Shown: one piece after another, positions 29,250 to 39,246 of the stretch
Layout: the number at the start of each line of letters is the position of its first letter
How positions within the stretch are numbered: the first letter of the stretch is position 1
Source: Pseudomonadota bacterium
Lineage (GTDB): Bacteria; Pseudomonadota; Gammaproteobacteria; Burkholderiales; Gallionellaceae
Assembly: GCA_021783995.1 (NCBI GenBank)
Contig: JAJXTH010000001.1
Span: forward strand, 103,274-167,273
Direction: 5' to 3'
DNA: 64,000 bases
Translations under genes and position numbers: made by a program
The notes under the pieces: model-generated
What the model saw: the letters and a program-made list of their open reading frames with translations, nothing else
The model's database searches: none
Told to the model about the DNA's origin: nothing

Positions 29250-29866
29250 TTCGCATCCGCCTTCATCGTCGACGCCTTTGCATTCAGGTCCGCCAGCGAC
29301 TTGATCAGCGAATCTATGCCGGACTGCTCTATCTGGCTCGAGAAGGTGCCGCGATAGCTCGTGACCATGCTCACCCCCTCGATGACCACATCGAAAACCT
29401 TCCAGCCCGAGTCCGACTTCCTCATCACGTAGTCCACGTCGGTAGGCTGTCCGCCCGGCTTCAGAAGCTGCGTCCTCACCGTGGTCTCGGTGTCTGCCGG
29501 GGAAACCTTCGCGGGCTTGACGTCTATCGTCTCGCCCTTGTACTGCGTGAACGCCTTGGTATAGGTGCGCACCAGCATCGTGCGGAACTCGCTCACCAGC
29601 GCATTCCTCTGCTCGGGTGTGGCCTGCCTCCAGTACCTTCCCGCGGCGAGTTGCGTCATTCTGGTGAAGTCGAAGTTGGGCACTATCTTTGCATCCACCA
29701 GCGCCAGCACCTTCTTCTGGTCGCCGTTCTGCAAATCCTTGTCCTGCTTGATGATGGCGATCACATCCTGCGCCGTGTTCCTGACCAGCACGTCGGGTGC
29801 TACGATATCCGCCCTTGCAAGGCCCGTCACCAGAAACAGGGCCAAAGCCCACACATACTTTTTCAT
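29246..29866 (-). CDS. mlaC: Periplasmic phospholipid-binding protein MlaC
   Basis: Shuttles phospholipids between outer and inner membrane complexes. 206 residues with a signal peptide MKKYVWALALFLVTGLARA and an MlaC/Ttg2D domain (NFDFTRMTQLAAGRYWRQAT, VISYRGTF-like region). The start ATG has AAGGAG five bases upstream; an earlier GTG at 29872 is less likely. Confidence 0.95.
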   Translation of the reverse strand: MKKYVWALALFLVTGLARADIVAPDVLVRNTAQDVIAIIKQDKDLQNGDQKKVLALVDAKIVPNFDFTRMTQLAAGRYWRQATPEQRNALVSEFRTMLVRTYTKAFTQYKGETIDVKPAKVSPADTETTVRTQLLKPGGQPTDVDYVMRKSDSGWKVFDVVIEGVSMVTSYRGTFSSQIEQSGIDSLIKSLADLNAKASTMKADAK

Positions 29867-29875
29867 CTCCACTCC

Positions 29876-30346
29876 TTATTTTGTCGCAGCGGGTTCCGCC
29901 GCCTTGCTGAACATGAATTTGCTGATCAGATCCTCGAGCACCATCGCAGACTGGGTCTGCTTGATCTGGTCCCCGTTCTTGAGCATCTCTGTGTCGCCTC
30001 CCGGCATCAGACCGATGTATTGCTCGCCCAGGAGACCCGAAGTCAGGATGTTCGCGAATGTGTCCTTAGGGAACTGGTAGCGCTTGTCTATGTGCATCAC
30101 CACGTTGGCCTCGTAGCGGTTGGTGTCCAGGTTGATCGCCGCGACGCGGCCTACCAGCACGCCCGCATCCTTGATCGAGGCCTTGACCTTCAATCCCCCG
30201 ACGTTCGAGAAGTAGGCATGCACCTCGTATGTATTCGACATGTTGTAGGTGCCGAGGTTGCCCACCTTCATCGCGAGAAACACCAGCGCGGCAACACCCG
30301 CCACCACAAACATCCCCACCCATAAATCCAACGTCGTTCGTTCCAT
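29876..30346 (-). CDS. mlaD: MCE-domain protein MlaD
   Basis: Membrane-anchored MCE protein that forms the hexameric ring of the Mla importer/exporter. 156 residues: a single N-terminal membrane helix (about 8-26) and an MCE domain with VGGLKVKASIKDAGVLVGRV and LLGEQYIGLMPGG. Two-gene spacing of nine bases to mlaC, five to mlaE. Confidence 0.96.
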   Translation of the reverse strand: MERTTLDLWVGMFVVAGVAALVFLAMKVGNLGTYNMSNTYEVHAYFSNVGGLKVKASIKDAGVLVGRVAAINLDTNRYEANVVMHIDKRYQFPKDTFANILTSGLLGEQYIGLMPGGDTEMLKNGDQIKQTQSAMVLEDLISKFMFSKAAEPAATK

Positions 30347-30351
30347 TGTGC

Positions 30352-31140
30352 TTAAGCCCCTCTAAACATGATTGCAGTCAACACGAAATCCAGCATCAGT
30401 ATCGCAAGCGACGAGGTGACCACCGTGCGCGTGGTCGCCCCCGATACCCCTTCCGCAGTCGGCGGGGCATCGAATCCCTCAAACAGTGCGATCAGGGTCA
30501 CCACGGTGCCGAAAACAAGGCTCTTGATCACGCCGTTCAGCACGTCTTCACGAAAATCCACTGCGGCCTGCATCTGCGACCAGAACGAACCCTCGTCCAC
30601 GCCTATCTGAACGACACCCACCAGATAGCCGCCGAATATGCCCACCGCGCTGAAAAGCGCGGCCAGCAACGGCATCGAGATTACGCCAGCCCAGAACCTG
30701 GGGGCGACGATGCGCGCGATCGGATTCACCGCCATCATCTCCATCGCGGATATCTGCTCGGTCGCCTTCATCAGCCCGATCTCGGCGGTCATCGCGGATC
30801 CCGCACGGCTCGCGAAAAGAAGTGCCGCCATCACGGGACCCAGCTCGCGCACCAGACCGAGTGCAACCATCACGCCCAGTGCAGACTCGGAGCCATAGCG
30901 CTTCAGCGTCTCGTAGCCCTGCAGCCCAAGCACCATGCCCACGAAAAGACCTGCCACGACGATGATGATAAGCGACATCACGCCGGATGAAAACAGCTCC
31001 CTGACGATCAGTTGGAAACGCCTGAAGCTGTTTCCCGAATAGATGATCGTCAGGAAGAAAAAGCGCGCGGCCACGCCGATGCGCCACACCGCATTGATGA
31101 TGCGATGCCCTATGCCTCTGATGGTGTCGATGACATTCAT
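30352..31140 (-). CDS. mlaE: Phospholipid ABC transporter permease MlaE
   Basis: Inner-membrane permease of the MlaFEDB complex, 262 residues with five to six membrane segments. Conserved ALGLVRELGPVMAALLFASR, AEIGLMKATEQISAMEMMAV and PRFWAGVISMPLLA stretches identify the family. Confidence 0.96.
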   Translation of the reverse strand: MNVIDTIRGIGHRIINAVWRIGVAARFFFLTIIYSGNSFRRFQLIVRELFSSGVMSLIIIVVAGLFVGMVLGLQGYETLKRYGSESALGVMVALGLVRELGPVMAALLFASRAGSAMTAEIGLMKATEQISAMEMMAVNPIARIVAPRFWAGVISMPLLAALFSAVGIFGGYLVGVVQIGVDEGSFWSQMQAAVDFREDVLNGVIKSLVFGTVVTLIALFEGFDAPPTAEGVSGATTRTVVTSSLAILMLDFVLTAIMFRGA

Positions 31141-31144
31141 GTTT

Positions 31145-31948
31145 TCAGGCCCGTAAATTCAAGTCTTGTCGATACTCCGCGCCGGGATAATGGAAAGGCA
31201 CAGGACCATCCATCTCTCCGTGCATGAACTGGCGCACGAAATCCGTCTGGCTTGCGCGCAGTTCGTCGGGCGTGCCTTCGGCGACGATCACGCCGCTCGC
31301 CATGAAATACACATAATCCACTATTTTCAATGATTCCTGAATGTCGTGAGTGACGATGATGGAGGTCGCCCCCAGCGCGTCGTTCAGGCGCCGGATCAGG
31401 TCGCCTATCACCGAGAGCGAAATCGGGTCCAGCCCCGCGAAGGGCTCATCATACATGATAAGCATGGGGTCCAATGCCACCGTTCTGGCCAGAGCCACGC
31501 GCCTCGCCATGCCGCCCGAAAGCTCCGATGGCATCATGTCCTGTGCACCGCGCAAGCCCACCGCATTGAGCTTCATGATCACGAGGCTGTGGATGAGATC
31601 CTCGGGCAGATCCGTGTGCTCGCGCATCTGGAAAGCCACATTGTCGTACACCGACATGTCCGTGAACAGCGCGCCGAACTGGAACAGCATGCCCATCTTG
31701 CGCCGAATCGCGTAAAGCTCGTCCTGGTCGAGCTCGTGCATCACCTGCCCGTCCATCCTGACGTAACCCTTGTTGGGCTTCAGCGCGCCGCCTATGTGGC
31801 GCAACAGCGTGGTCTTGCCGCAGCCGGACAATCCCATGATGGCGACCAGCTTGCCCCTGGGGAAGGTCATGTTGATCCCCTGCAGCACTGGACGTTTGTC
31901 GTAGGTGAAGTTAAGGTCGCGTATCTCGACCAGGGCGGACGGTGGCAA
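31145..31948 (-). CDS. mlaF: Phospholipid ABC transporter ATPase MlaF
   Basis: ATPase of the Mla transporter, 267 residues. Walker A GLSGCGKTTLL, signature LSGGMARRVALARTV, Walker B LIMYDEPFAGLD and the switch histidine in SIIVTHD are all present. First gene of mlaFEDCB. Confidence 0.97.
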   Translation of the reverse strand: MPPSALVEIRDLNFTYDKRPVLQGINMTFPRGKLVAIMGLSGCGKTTLLRHIGGALKPNKGYVRMDGQVMHELDQDELYAIRRKMGMLFQFGALFTDMSVYDNVAFQMREHTDLPEDLIHSLVIMKLNAVGLRGAQDMMPSELSGGMARRVALARTVALDPMLIMYDEPFAGLDPISLSVIGDLIRRLNDALGATSIIVTHDIQESLKIVDYVYFMASGVIVAEGTPDELRASQTDFVRQFMHGEMDGPVPFHYPGAEYRQDLNLRA

Positions 31949-32008
31949 AATCAGATTCCAGGAAACAGATGGCGCATTCTAAACGATAGCGCCGCCTGCG
32001 CTCAACTT

Positions 32009-34426
32009 TCACCCTGACTTCAGCGCGGGATGGTCCGCGCAAGGCATGTCCATGTAATATCCCTGCACCTGGTCGACGCCGAACTTTTTCAGCATCTCCA
32101 GCGTCTCGGCATCCTCGACGAATTCGGCGACGGTGGTCTTGCGCAAGCCGCGGGCGACATCCACGATCGCCTTGACGAAGATCTGGTTGTCATAGTTGTT
32201 GGCCAGATCGCGGATGAACAGGCCGTCTATCTTGAGGATGTCCGCATTCAGATGTTTCAAGTAGGCAAAGGAGGAGAAGCCCGTGCCAAAATCGTCCAGG
32301 CAGACCCTGCACCCGGTTTGTCGCAATGCCTCGATGAAGCGCTGCGCGTCGTGCAGGTCGCTCACTGCCGCGGTCTCCGTCAGCTCCACCAGAAGGCGGC
32401 TGGGTTCGACGTTATGCTCGGAAAGCAGTTCGCCGATGAAATGCGGCAACGTGGGCTCGTCGAAGGAGCGCCCCGAGATGTTCACCGCCAGCGCAGGCAC
32501 ATGCTCCGAGCTCGCCAGCAATGCGACGCTTTCGCGCAGCACCCAGCGATCCACATCCAGTATCTTTCCGCTCTTTTCTGCAAAAGGGATGAAATGCCCC
32601 GGCATGACGAAACCGCCCGGCGCATCCTTGTCCTTCATGCGCACAAGGGCCTCGAGGTGGGAGAGTGTCTGCGCCGCGTCCGTCCTGAATATCCCCTGGA
32701 AGTGCAGCACGAAGAGATTCTCTTCGAACGCGCGGTTGATGCGATCGTTCCACGACAGGCGCGCGATCATAGCCTGCGACACATCCATGTCGGGTCGGTA
32801 GATGCGCCAGGCGTTTTTTCCCGCCCCCTTGGCCTGATACATCGCCGCATCCGCATGCGCGATCAGGTCCTCTCCGTTGTCGGCGCTTTCCGGATAAAGC
32901 GCGATGCCCAGGCTCGCGGTCAGGCGCAGGTTCTGCGCATCGAAGCGGAAAGGGATCTGTGCTACCGCGCGCACTATCCTCTCAGCAAGCGCCTCGATTT
33001 CCTGCCGGTTCGCTTCCGGCATCAGGATCGCAAACTCGTCCCCGCCCAGCCTGCTGAAGATTTCGTTGCGCCGGATCAGCTTTCCGACCTCGCCCGCGAT
33101 GCGGATCAGCATCGCATCTCCCGCCCCGTGACCGAATGTGTCGTTGATGTACTTGAATTCATCGAGATCGAAGAACATCAGCGCACCCTGCGATTTGCGT
33201 CTATCCGAATCGACGATGAAGCGCGCGAGCTCGTCCTGGAAGCGGCGCCGGTTATACAGTCCCGTCAGGGAATCGCGTTCTGCAAGATAGATCAGCTGTT
33301 CTGCGGTCTGACGCTCCTTGGTGATGTCCTCGTATACCCACATCCTGCCCAGGAAACGCAATTCCGCGTCGCGCACCGGATAGCTGATCTGGGTGACCAC
33401 TCGGCCATCCGCCATGTGTATCTCGAAATTGTCGCTCACCTCGTGCGTCGTCGTGACGTCAAGCAGGTATTTCGAGAAATGATCCGGCTGCGCGAGCACG
33501 TTGGCCGAGAGGCGCAGCACTTCCGGGGCAGGCTTGCCTACTAGCTTTTCCGCATTCGAAATCATCCACACGCGCAGGAACGCGGGATTGAAATAGACCA
33601 CCTTGTTGTCAGGCCCGACGAACAGTATGCCCTGGTTCATCGCGGTCAGCAGCGACGCCATGCGCGCGCGCTCCTGCTCGGCGTCGCCGAGATAGAGGCG
33701 CTGCTTGTTCTCGGAGATCTCGAGCTCCAGTATGCGCATGTGCACCGCCGCGGCCATTGCATTGAAGGCGGCGCCCAGTCTCGCGATCTCGTCGTGGCCA
33801 TGCACCGGCACCTTGATGTCGTAATTGCCATCCGCGATCACCCTGGTTGCACGGGTGAGCAAAACCAGGTTGCGCGTGAGCCAGAGCCCTACGCCCGCCA
33901 GCAACAGCACGGAAAACACAATCTCCAGCGCCGCAATGACCAGGCTCTGGTGCAATATGCTGGCTTTCGCATTGGCCAGAAAACCGGTCGACACCCCGAT
34001 GCGCAGGTCACCATAAGTCTCGCCCGCAATCCTGATCGGAATGTCCGTGTTATATATCCCGCCCGACTTGACCGCATCGATGTTCGCATCGAGGACAGGC
34101 AGCGGATGGCCTGAAGACCATCCTTCTGACGCAACAACTTTCCGCGCGCTGTCGATCAGCACGAGATAGCTGATGCCCTGCTCCTGCCTCACCTGCTTCA
34201 GTACGCTGTCCATGGTGCCGTAGTCGCGTTCAGCCAGAGCAGAAGCGAGCGATGCATTGAGCAAGGGGCGTATCTCCTCCATGCGGATCTGCGCCTGGCT
34301 CAAGAGATGCTTCTCCATCACGCGCACGCTGTTTCCGACCAGCATGGTCAGCATGATCAACTCGACAACCACGCTGGCCAGGATGAGTTTGAAACGCAGC
34401 GATCCGGAAGGGGAGAAGCGCCTCAT
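32009..34426 (-). CDS. Membrane GGDEF-EAL protein with HAMP and PAS
   Basis: Predicted to make and/or break cyclic di-GMP. 805 residues: membrane segment about 12-30, periplasmic sensor about 31-158, second segment about 160-183, HAMP to about 235, PAS about 255-370, GGDEF about 385-545, EAL about 560-800. The GGDEF motif (461-465) is intact; the inhibitory site reads RRNE rather than RxxD. In the EAL domain the EALVR (592-596), ELTET and DDFGTGFSS (711-719) motifs are intact, so both activities are possible. Overlaps the upstream PhnD-like gene by four bases, suggesting that protein supplies its signal. Confidence 0.92.
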   Translation of the reverse strand: MRRFSPSGSLRFKLILASVVVELIMLTMLVGNSVRVMEKHLLSQAQIRMEEIRPLLNASLASALAERDYGTMDSVLKQVRQEQGISYLVLIDSARKVVASEGWSSGHPLPVLDANIDAVKSGGIYNTDIPIRIAGETYGDLRIGVSTGFLANAKASILHQSLVIAALEIVFSVLLLAGVGLWLTRNLVLLTRATRVIADGNYDIKVPVHGHDEIARLGAAFNAMAAAVHMRILELEISENKQRLYLGDAEQERARMASLLTAMNQGILFVGPDNKVVYFNPAFLRVWMISNAEKLVGKPAPEVLRLSANVLAQPDHFSKYLLDVTTTHEVSDNFEIHMADGRVVTQISYPVRDAELRFLGRMWVYEDITKERQTAEQLIYLAERDSLTGLYNRRRFQDELARFIVDSDRRKSQGALMFFDLDEFKYINDTFGHGAGDAMLIRIAGEVGKLIRRNEIFSRLGGDEFAILMPEANRQEIEALAERIVRAVAQIPFRFDAQNLRLTASLGIALYPESADNGEDLIAHADAAMYQAKGAGKNAWRIYRPDMDVSQAMIARLSWNDRINRAFEENLFVLHFQGIFRTDAAQTLSHLEALVRMKDKDAPGGFVMPGHFIPFAEKSGKILDVDRWVLRESVALLASSEHVPALAVNISGRSFDEPTLPHFIGELLSEHNVEPSRLLVELTETAAVSDLHDAQRFIEALRQTGCRVCLDDFGTGFSSFAYLKHLNADILKIDGLFIRDLANNYDNQIFVKAIVDVARGLRKTTVAEFVEDAETLEMLKKFGVDQVQGYYMDMPCADHPALKSG

Positions 34427-35262
34427 CTGGCATTCCCCATCTGCTTCTTGAGATCTTCCTCCAGGGGGTCGAGGCTTTTCATCTCGGCCTCCGTGGGCTC
34501 GCGCAGCCCCTGATAGCCCAGATTCCGTATGAACTCCCTGCCCTCCGGGGAGTCGACGAACTCCAGCAGCATGCGCTTCAAATTTGCCACTTCGTCAGCC
34601 GGAACCTTGGGGTTGGCCAGCAGCATCATGGCCGGGGTCTCTCCGGTTGTCGCCAGTATCCTCAGGTTCTTCCTGATGCTTTCGGGCAACTGGTCGTATA
34701 TGATCAAGCCGGTAACGGCGGCATCGCTCTCTCCCCGCGTCACGTCGAGCACCGCGCTGTTGTGGGAGACTGCATGCCGCACCGTGACGTTCTTTCCGGG
34801 CTCCAATCCGTTTTCACGCAATGCCTTGAGAGCCAGCATCGCGATCATCGTGATGCTGTCCGTCATCGTGACGGTCTTGCCGCGCAGATCGCCTATACTT
34901 TTCAGAGGGCTGTTCCTGTCGACCACGAAGACCACGAACGAATTCCTCCTGGGCCTCAGCATGGGTACATAGCCCGCATCGAGTTCCGCATACCTTGCAA
35001 AATGCGGCGCCGTGAAAGCGTATCTGTATTCTCCACGCTGGGTGCGCTGGACGAAGGTCCTCTGGTCCGGGGCAGTGACAAAGATGACGGGGCGATGCAG
35101 GCGCTTTTCCAGATAGACCTGCATCGGATGGTATTCCGAGATCAGGGTCTGCGTGCTGACATAGGGCCATATCCCTATCTGCAGCTCATCCCCGGCATGG
35201 GCAGCAAATGCAGAAAGCAGCACAACCGCAGCCAGCATCATCCGCAGAAGATTTCCTTTCAC
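34423..35262 (-). CDS. PhnD-like periplasmic binding protein
   Basis: 279 residues, signal peptide ending FAAHA, then a type-2 periplasmic binding fold of the PhnD/phosphate-phosphonate class (LQIGIWPYVSTQTLISEYHP, GDLRGKTVTMTDSITMIAML). The start is GTG with GGGGAG upstream. No transporter genes are adjacent; instead the stop overlaps the GGDEF-EAL gene start (ATGA), so it probably acts as a ligand-binding partner for that sensor. Ligand not known. Confidence 0.88.
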   Translation of the reverse strand: MKGNLLRMMLAAVVLLSAFAAHAGDELQIGIWPYVSTQTLISEYHPMQVYLEKRLHRPVIFVTAPDQRTFVQRTQRGEYRYAFTAPHFARYAELDAGYVPMLRPRRNSFVVFVVDRNSPLKSIGDLRGKTVTMTDSITMIAMLALKALRENGLEPGKNVTVRHAVSHNSAVLDVTRGESDAAVTGLIIYDQLPESIRKNLRILATTGETPAMMLLANPKVPADEVANLKRMLLEFVDSPEGREFIRNLGYQGLREPTEAEMKSLDPLEEDLKKQMGNAR

Positions 35263-35357
35263 TTGACTCCCCAGAGTTATTCTTCTTTCAAGCTTGCGCG
35301 AGCATAGCCCGAATTACGCACTGCAATCAAGCTTTTCAGAAAACCTTGTGCGACAAG

Positions 35358-37191
<1,834 letters not shown>

Positions 37192-37194
37192 GGC

Positions 37195-37587
37195 TCAGTC
37201 CTGCCTGTTCCTCATGTGGTCGGCAAGCCTTGCGAGCGCATCCGAAAGCTCGCGCCTGAGTCCTGCATCCTCCACCACTTCGGATAGCGCCTGATTCATG
37301 CACATCATCCACTGGTCTCTTTCGGAACTTGCAATCGCGAATGGGAAATGGCGGCGGCGCAGGAAAGGCTCGCCGAATTCCTGAACGAAGAGCTGCGGCC
37401 CGCCCATCCAGCCCGAAAGGAACTTGAACAGCTTGTCGTTCGCGCCCATGAGGCTCGCCCCGTGCAGCTTCCTTATGCTATAGGCCTCAGGCAGCGTGTC
37501 CATCAGCTCATAGAAGCGGTCCACCAGCTGGTGTATCTTTTCCGCGCCGCCGATGCGCTGATAATGTGTCTGCGGTTCAAAAGTCAT
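37195..37587 (-). CDS. Group II truncated hemoglobin
   Basis: 130-residue trHbO-type globin. YERIGG-like start (HYQRIGGAEKIHQLVDRFY), proximal histidine at about 80 in RRRHFPFAI and the group-II tryptophan in ERDQWMMCM. Such globins handle oxygen, NO or redox stress; the precise ligand role is unknown. Ends convergently near wrbA and lies one base after pldA, so co-transcription with pldA is likely. Confidence 0.93.
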   Translation of the reverse strand: MTFEPQTHYQRIGGAEKIHQLVDRFYELMDTLPEAYSIRKLHGASLMGANDKLFKFLSGWMGGPQLFVQEFGEPFLRRRHFPFAIASSERDQWMMCMNQALSEVVEDAGLRRELSDALARLADHMRNRQD

Positions 37588-37588
37588 G

Positions 37589-38635
37589 TCACCATTCCCG
37601 GAATGAAATGCCCAGCCCTACGGTGGTCTGGCGGTGATTATAGTCAATCAGGCTCTCGCCGTAACCGTTCGAAAGCTGCGCATGCAGGCTCGCTGCCCTG
37701 CCCAGATCTACGGGCAGCGTCCAGTCTATCTGCACATAACCCAGGTTCTGGCTCAGGCTCAGGTTGTTGCGAAGAAGCAGTTCGACGGACTGCAAGCTGT
37801 CCTCGGGCTGCCAGCGCATCAGCAGATCCCCATAGCCCATGTAGTGCGTGATGTCGGGGTTGTCGTCCTTCGCCGCGCTCTCCGGGACGCGCCACCAGCC
37901 GCGCCCCAACAGCGAGAAGTTCCCCCATTCCCATCCGCCCTGCGCATAGACCCTGTTCCAGCTGCGCGACTCGGGGTTGGAACGCCCGTTGGACTGATGC
38001 AGCAGGCCGAGATTGAGCAGCTTCCATCCCGTCTGATTTCCGGTACCGAACGCCGCGATCAGCTCCGGCTCGTAGTCGGTCTCCCTGAAAGGGGATGAAT
38101 TGCGCGTATTGAACACCTGCCAGTAGGACTGTTGCGTATAAGCGCCCCAGAAGCGCAGCGTATGCATCCCCAGAAGGTCGATGTCCTGCGTTGCAAAGTC
38201 CGTCTTGAAACTGATCTGGAACTTGGCCTCTGCGGTATCGAAGTCATATGGGGTCGCTACCGTTCGCCCTGCCGCCTGGGAGTATGGCTGGCTGTTGATG
38301 CTGTTCGTCTTCTGGATCAGCAGATAGTTTTGCTGATGGGGTTGCAGCCTATCCAGTGCGCTCGAGTCGTGGTCGGCGAGATTGTCGAGATTCCACACCC
38401 TCGTCATGTAGGAACGTTCCGCACCCTGTTCTGCCTTCGCGCTTGTATCGCCCTGCACCGATAGCGCGGGAAGACTTGATGCAGGCGCGACATCTTTTTT
38501 GCTTGCTGCAGCGTCATAGCACTTCAGCCGTTCAAGGTCATTTCCCGCGTAGTCCTTTGCGCAACGCGCGTAATCATCCGCGCCCGCATGCGCGGCGGAT
38601 GTGATGGTCAGGAGAATGGGAATGGCGTATTTCAT
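37589..38635 (-). CDS. pldA: Outer-membrane phospholipase A
   Basis: Outer-membrane beta-barrel hydrolase that removes misplaced phospholipids from the outer leaflet. 348 residues: signal peptide ending AAHA, a short N-terminal region with two cysteines (CAKDYAGNDLERLKC), then the barrel. The catalytic set is visible as H213 and S215 in LLHQSNGRSN and N227 in RSWNR. Fits functionally with the Mla system in the same window. Confidence 0.92.
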   Translation of the reverse strand: MKYAIPILLTITSAAHAGADDYARCAKDYAGNDLERLKCYDAAASKKDVAPASSLPALSVQGDTSAKAEQGAERSYMTRVWNLDNLADHDSSALDRLQPHQQNYLLIQKTNSINSQPYSQAAGRTVATPYDFDTAEAKFQISFKTDFATQDIDLLGMHTLRFWGAYTQQSYWQVFNTRNSSPFRETDYEPELIAAFGTGNQTGWKLLNLGLLHQSNGRSNPESRSWNRVYAQGGWEWGNFSLLGRGWWRVPESAAKDDNPDITHYMGYGDLLMRWQPEDSLQSVELLLRNNLSLSQNLGYVQIDWTLPVDLGRAASLHAQLSNGYGESLIDYNHRQTTVGLGISFREW

Positions 38636-38644
38636 CGAAGCCGA

Positions 38645-39154
38645 TTATACAAGCGGGTAACGCGCCAGCACCCGATATTCTTGCGTGCTACTCACCAGGG
38701 CAAAATCCTTCGCGTGCAGGCGCACCGGCTGCATCTTTGGCAGATCGCAAGCGCGCGCATTGCGCAGCAGCGTGGCATGGGGCCTGTATTCACGCCTGTC
38801 GAAATCGAATCCGTGCCCCTCGAGGCTGGACTGCAGTTTGAGTACCAGCTTCTGCAACGCCTCCGGGACCACACTGGGCGCGGCATGGATTATGTGGTTG
38901 TGCTCCCAGAAGCGCGCCTCATCGAGTATCAATTCGAAATGCCCTGCCCTTACCTCGCTTGCAGCCAGATGCAGTGCTTCGAGGCGGGACGACTTTACAA
39001 GCCCCAGGAATGCCAACGTGACATGCAATGTGTCGGCACGCATTATACGCCCCATGCCGGCAAGCTTTTGCTGCCATGCATGAAGCGCGCGCCTTTCTTC
39101 GCCATCTGGCCAGAGCGCAAAGAAAATCCGCGCGTTTTCGGGGTGTTGATCCAT
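38645..39154 (-). CDS. thpR: RNA 2',3'-cyclic phosphodiesterase (ThpR/LigT)
   Basis: 169-residue 2H phosphoesterase once called 2'-5' RNA ligase. The two H-x-T motifs are HVT (44-46) and HAT (126-128). Starts MDQHPENARIFFALWPD. Divergent from the following flavoprotein gene with a 92-base gap. Confidence 0.92.
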   Translation of the reverse strand: MDQHPENARIFFALWPDGEERRALHAWQQKLAGMGRIMRADTLHVTLAFLGLVKSSRLEALHLAASEVRAGHFELILDEARFWEHNHIIHAAPSVVPEALQKLVLKLQSSLEGHGFDFDRREYRPHATLLRNARACDLPKMQPVRLHAKDFALVSSTQEYRVLARYPLV

Positions 39155-39246
39155 CGCTCCATTTTATCCCTACTCAGTTCACAGTCGAGAAGTATGCTGC
39201 AATCGGTTAAAATGCACGAAACTCAAACGAGAAGCTTCCCACGAAA

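Noticed and set aside
28971..29852. 293-codon frame covering mlaC and mlaB
   Set aside because: Only its last 92 codons are MlaB; the rest is mlaC read in another frame. The GTG overlapping the mlaC stop is the better start.
34423..35262. PhnD-like gene as part of a phosphonate importer
   Set aside because: No phnC/phnE-type ATPase or permease is adjacent; the only coupled gene is the GGDEF-EAL protein.
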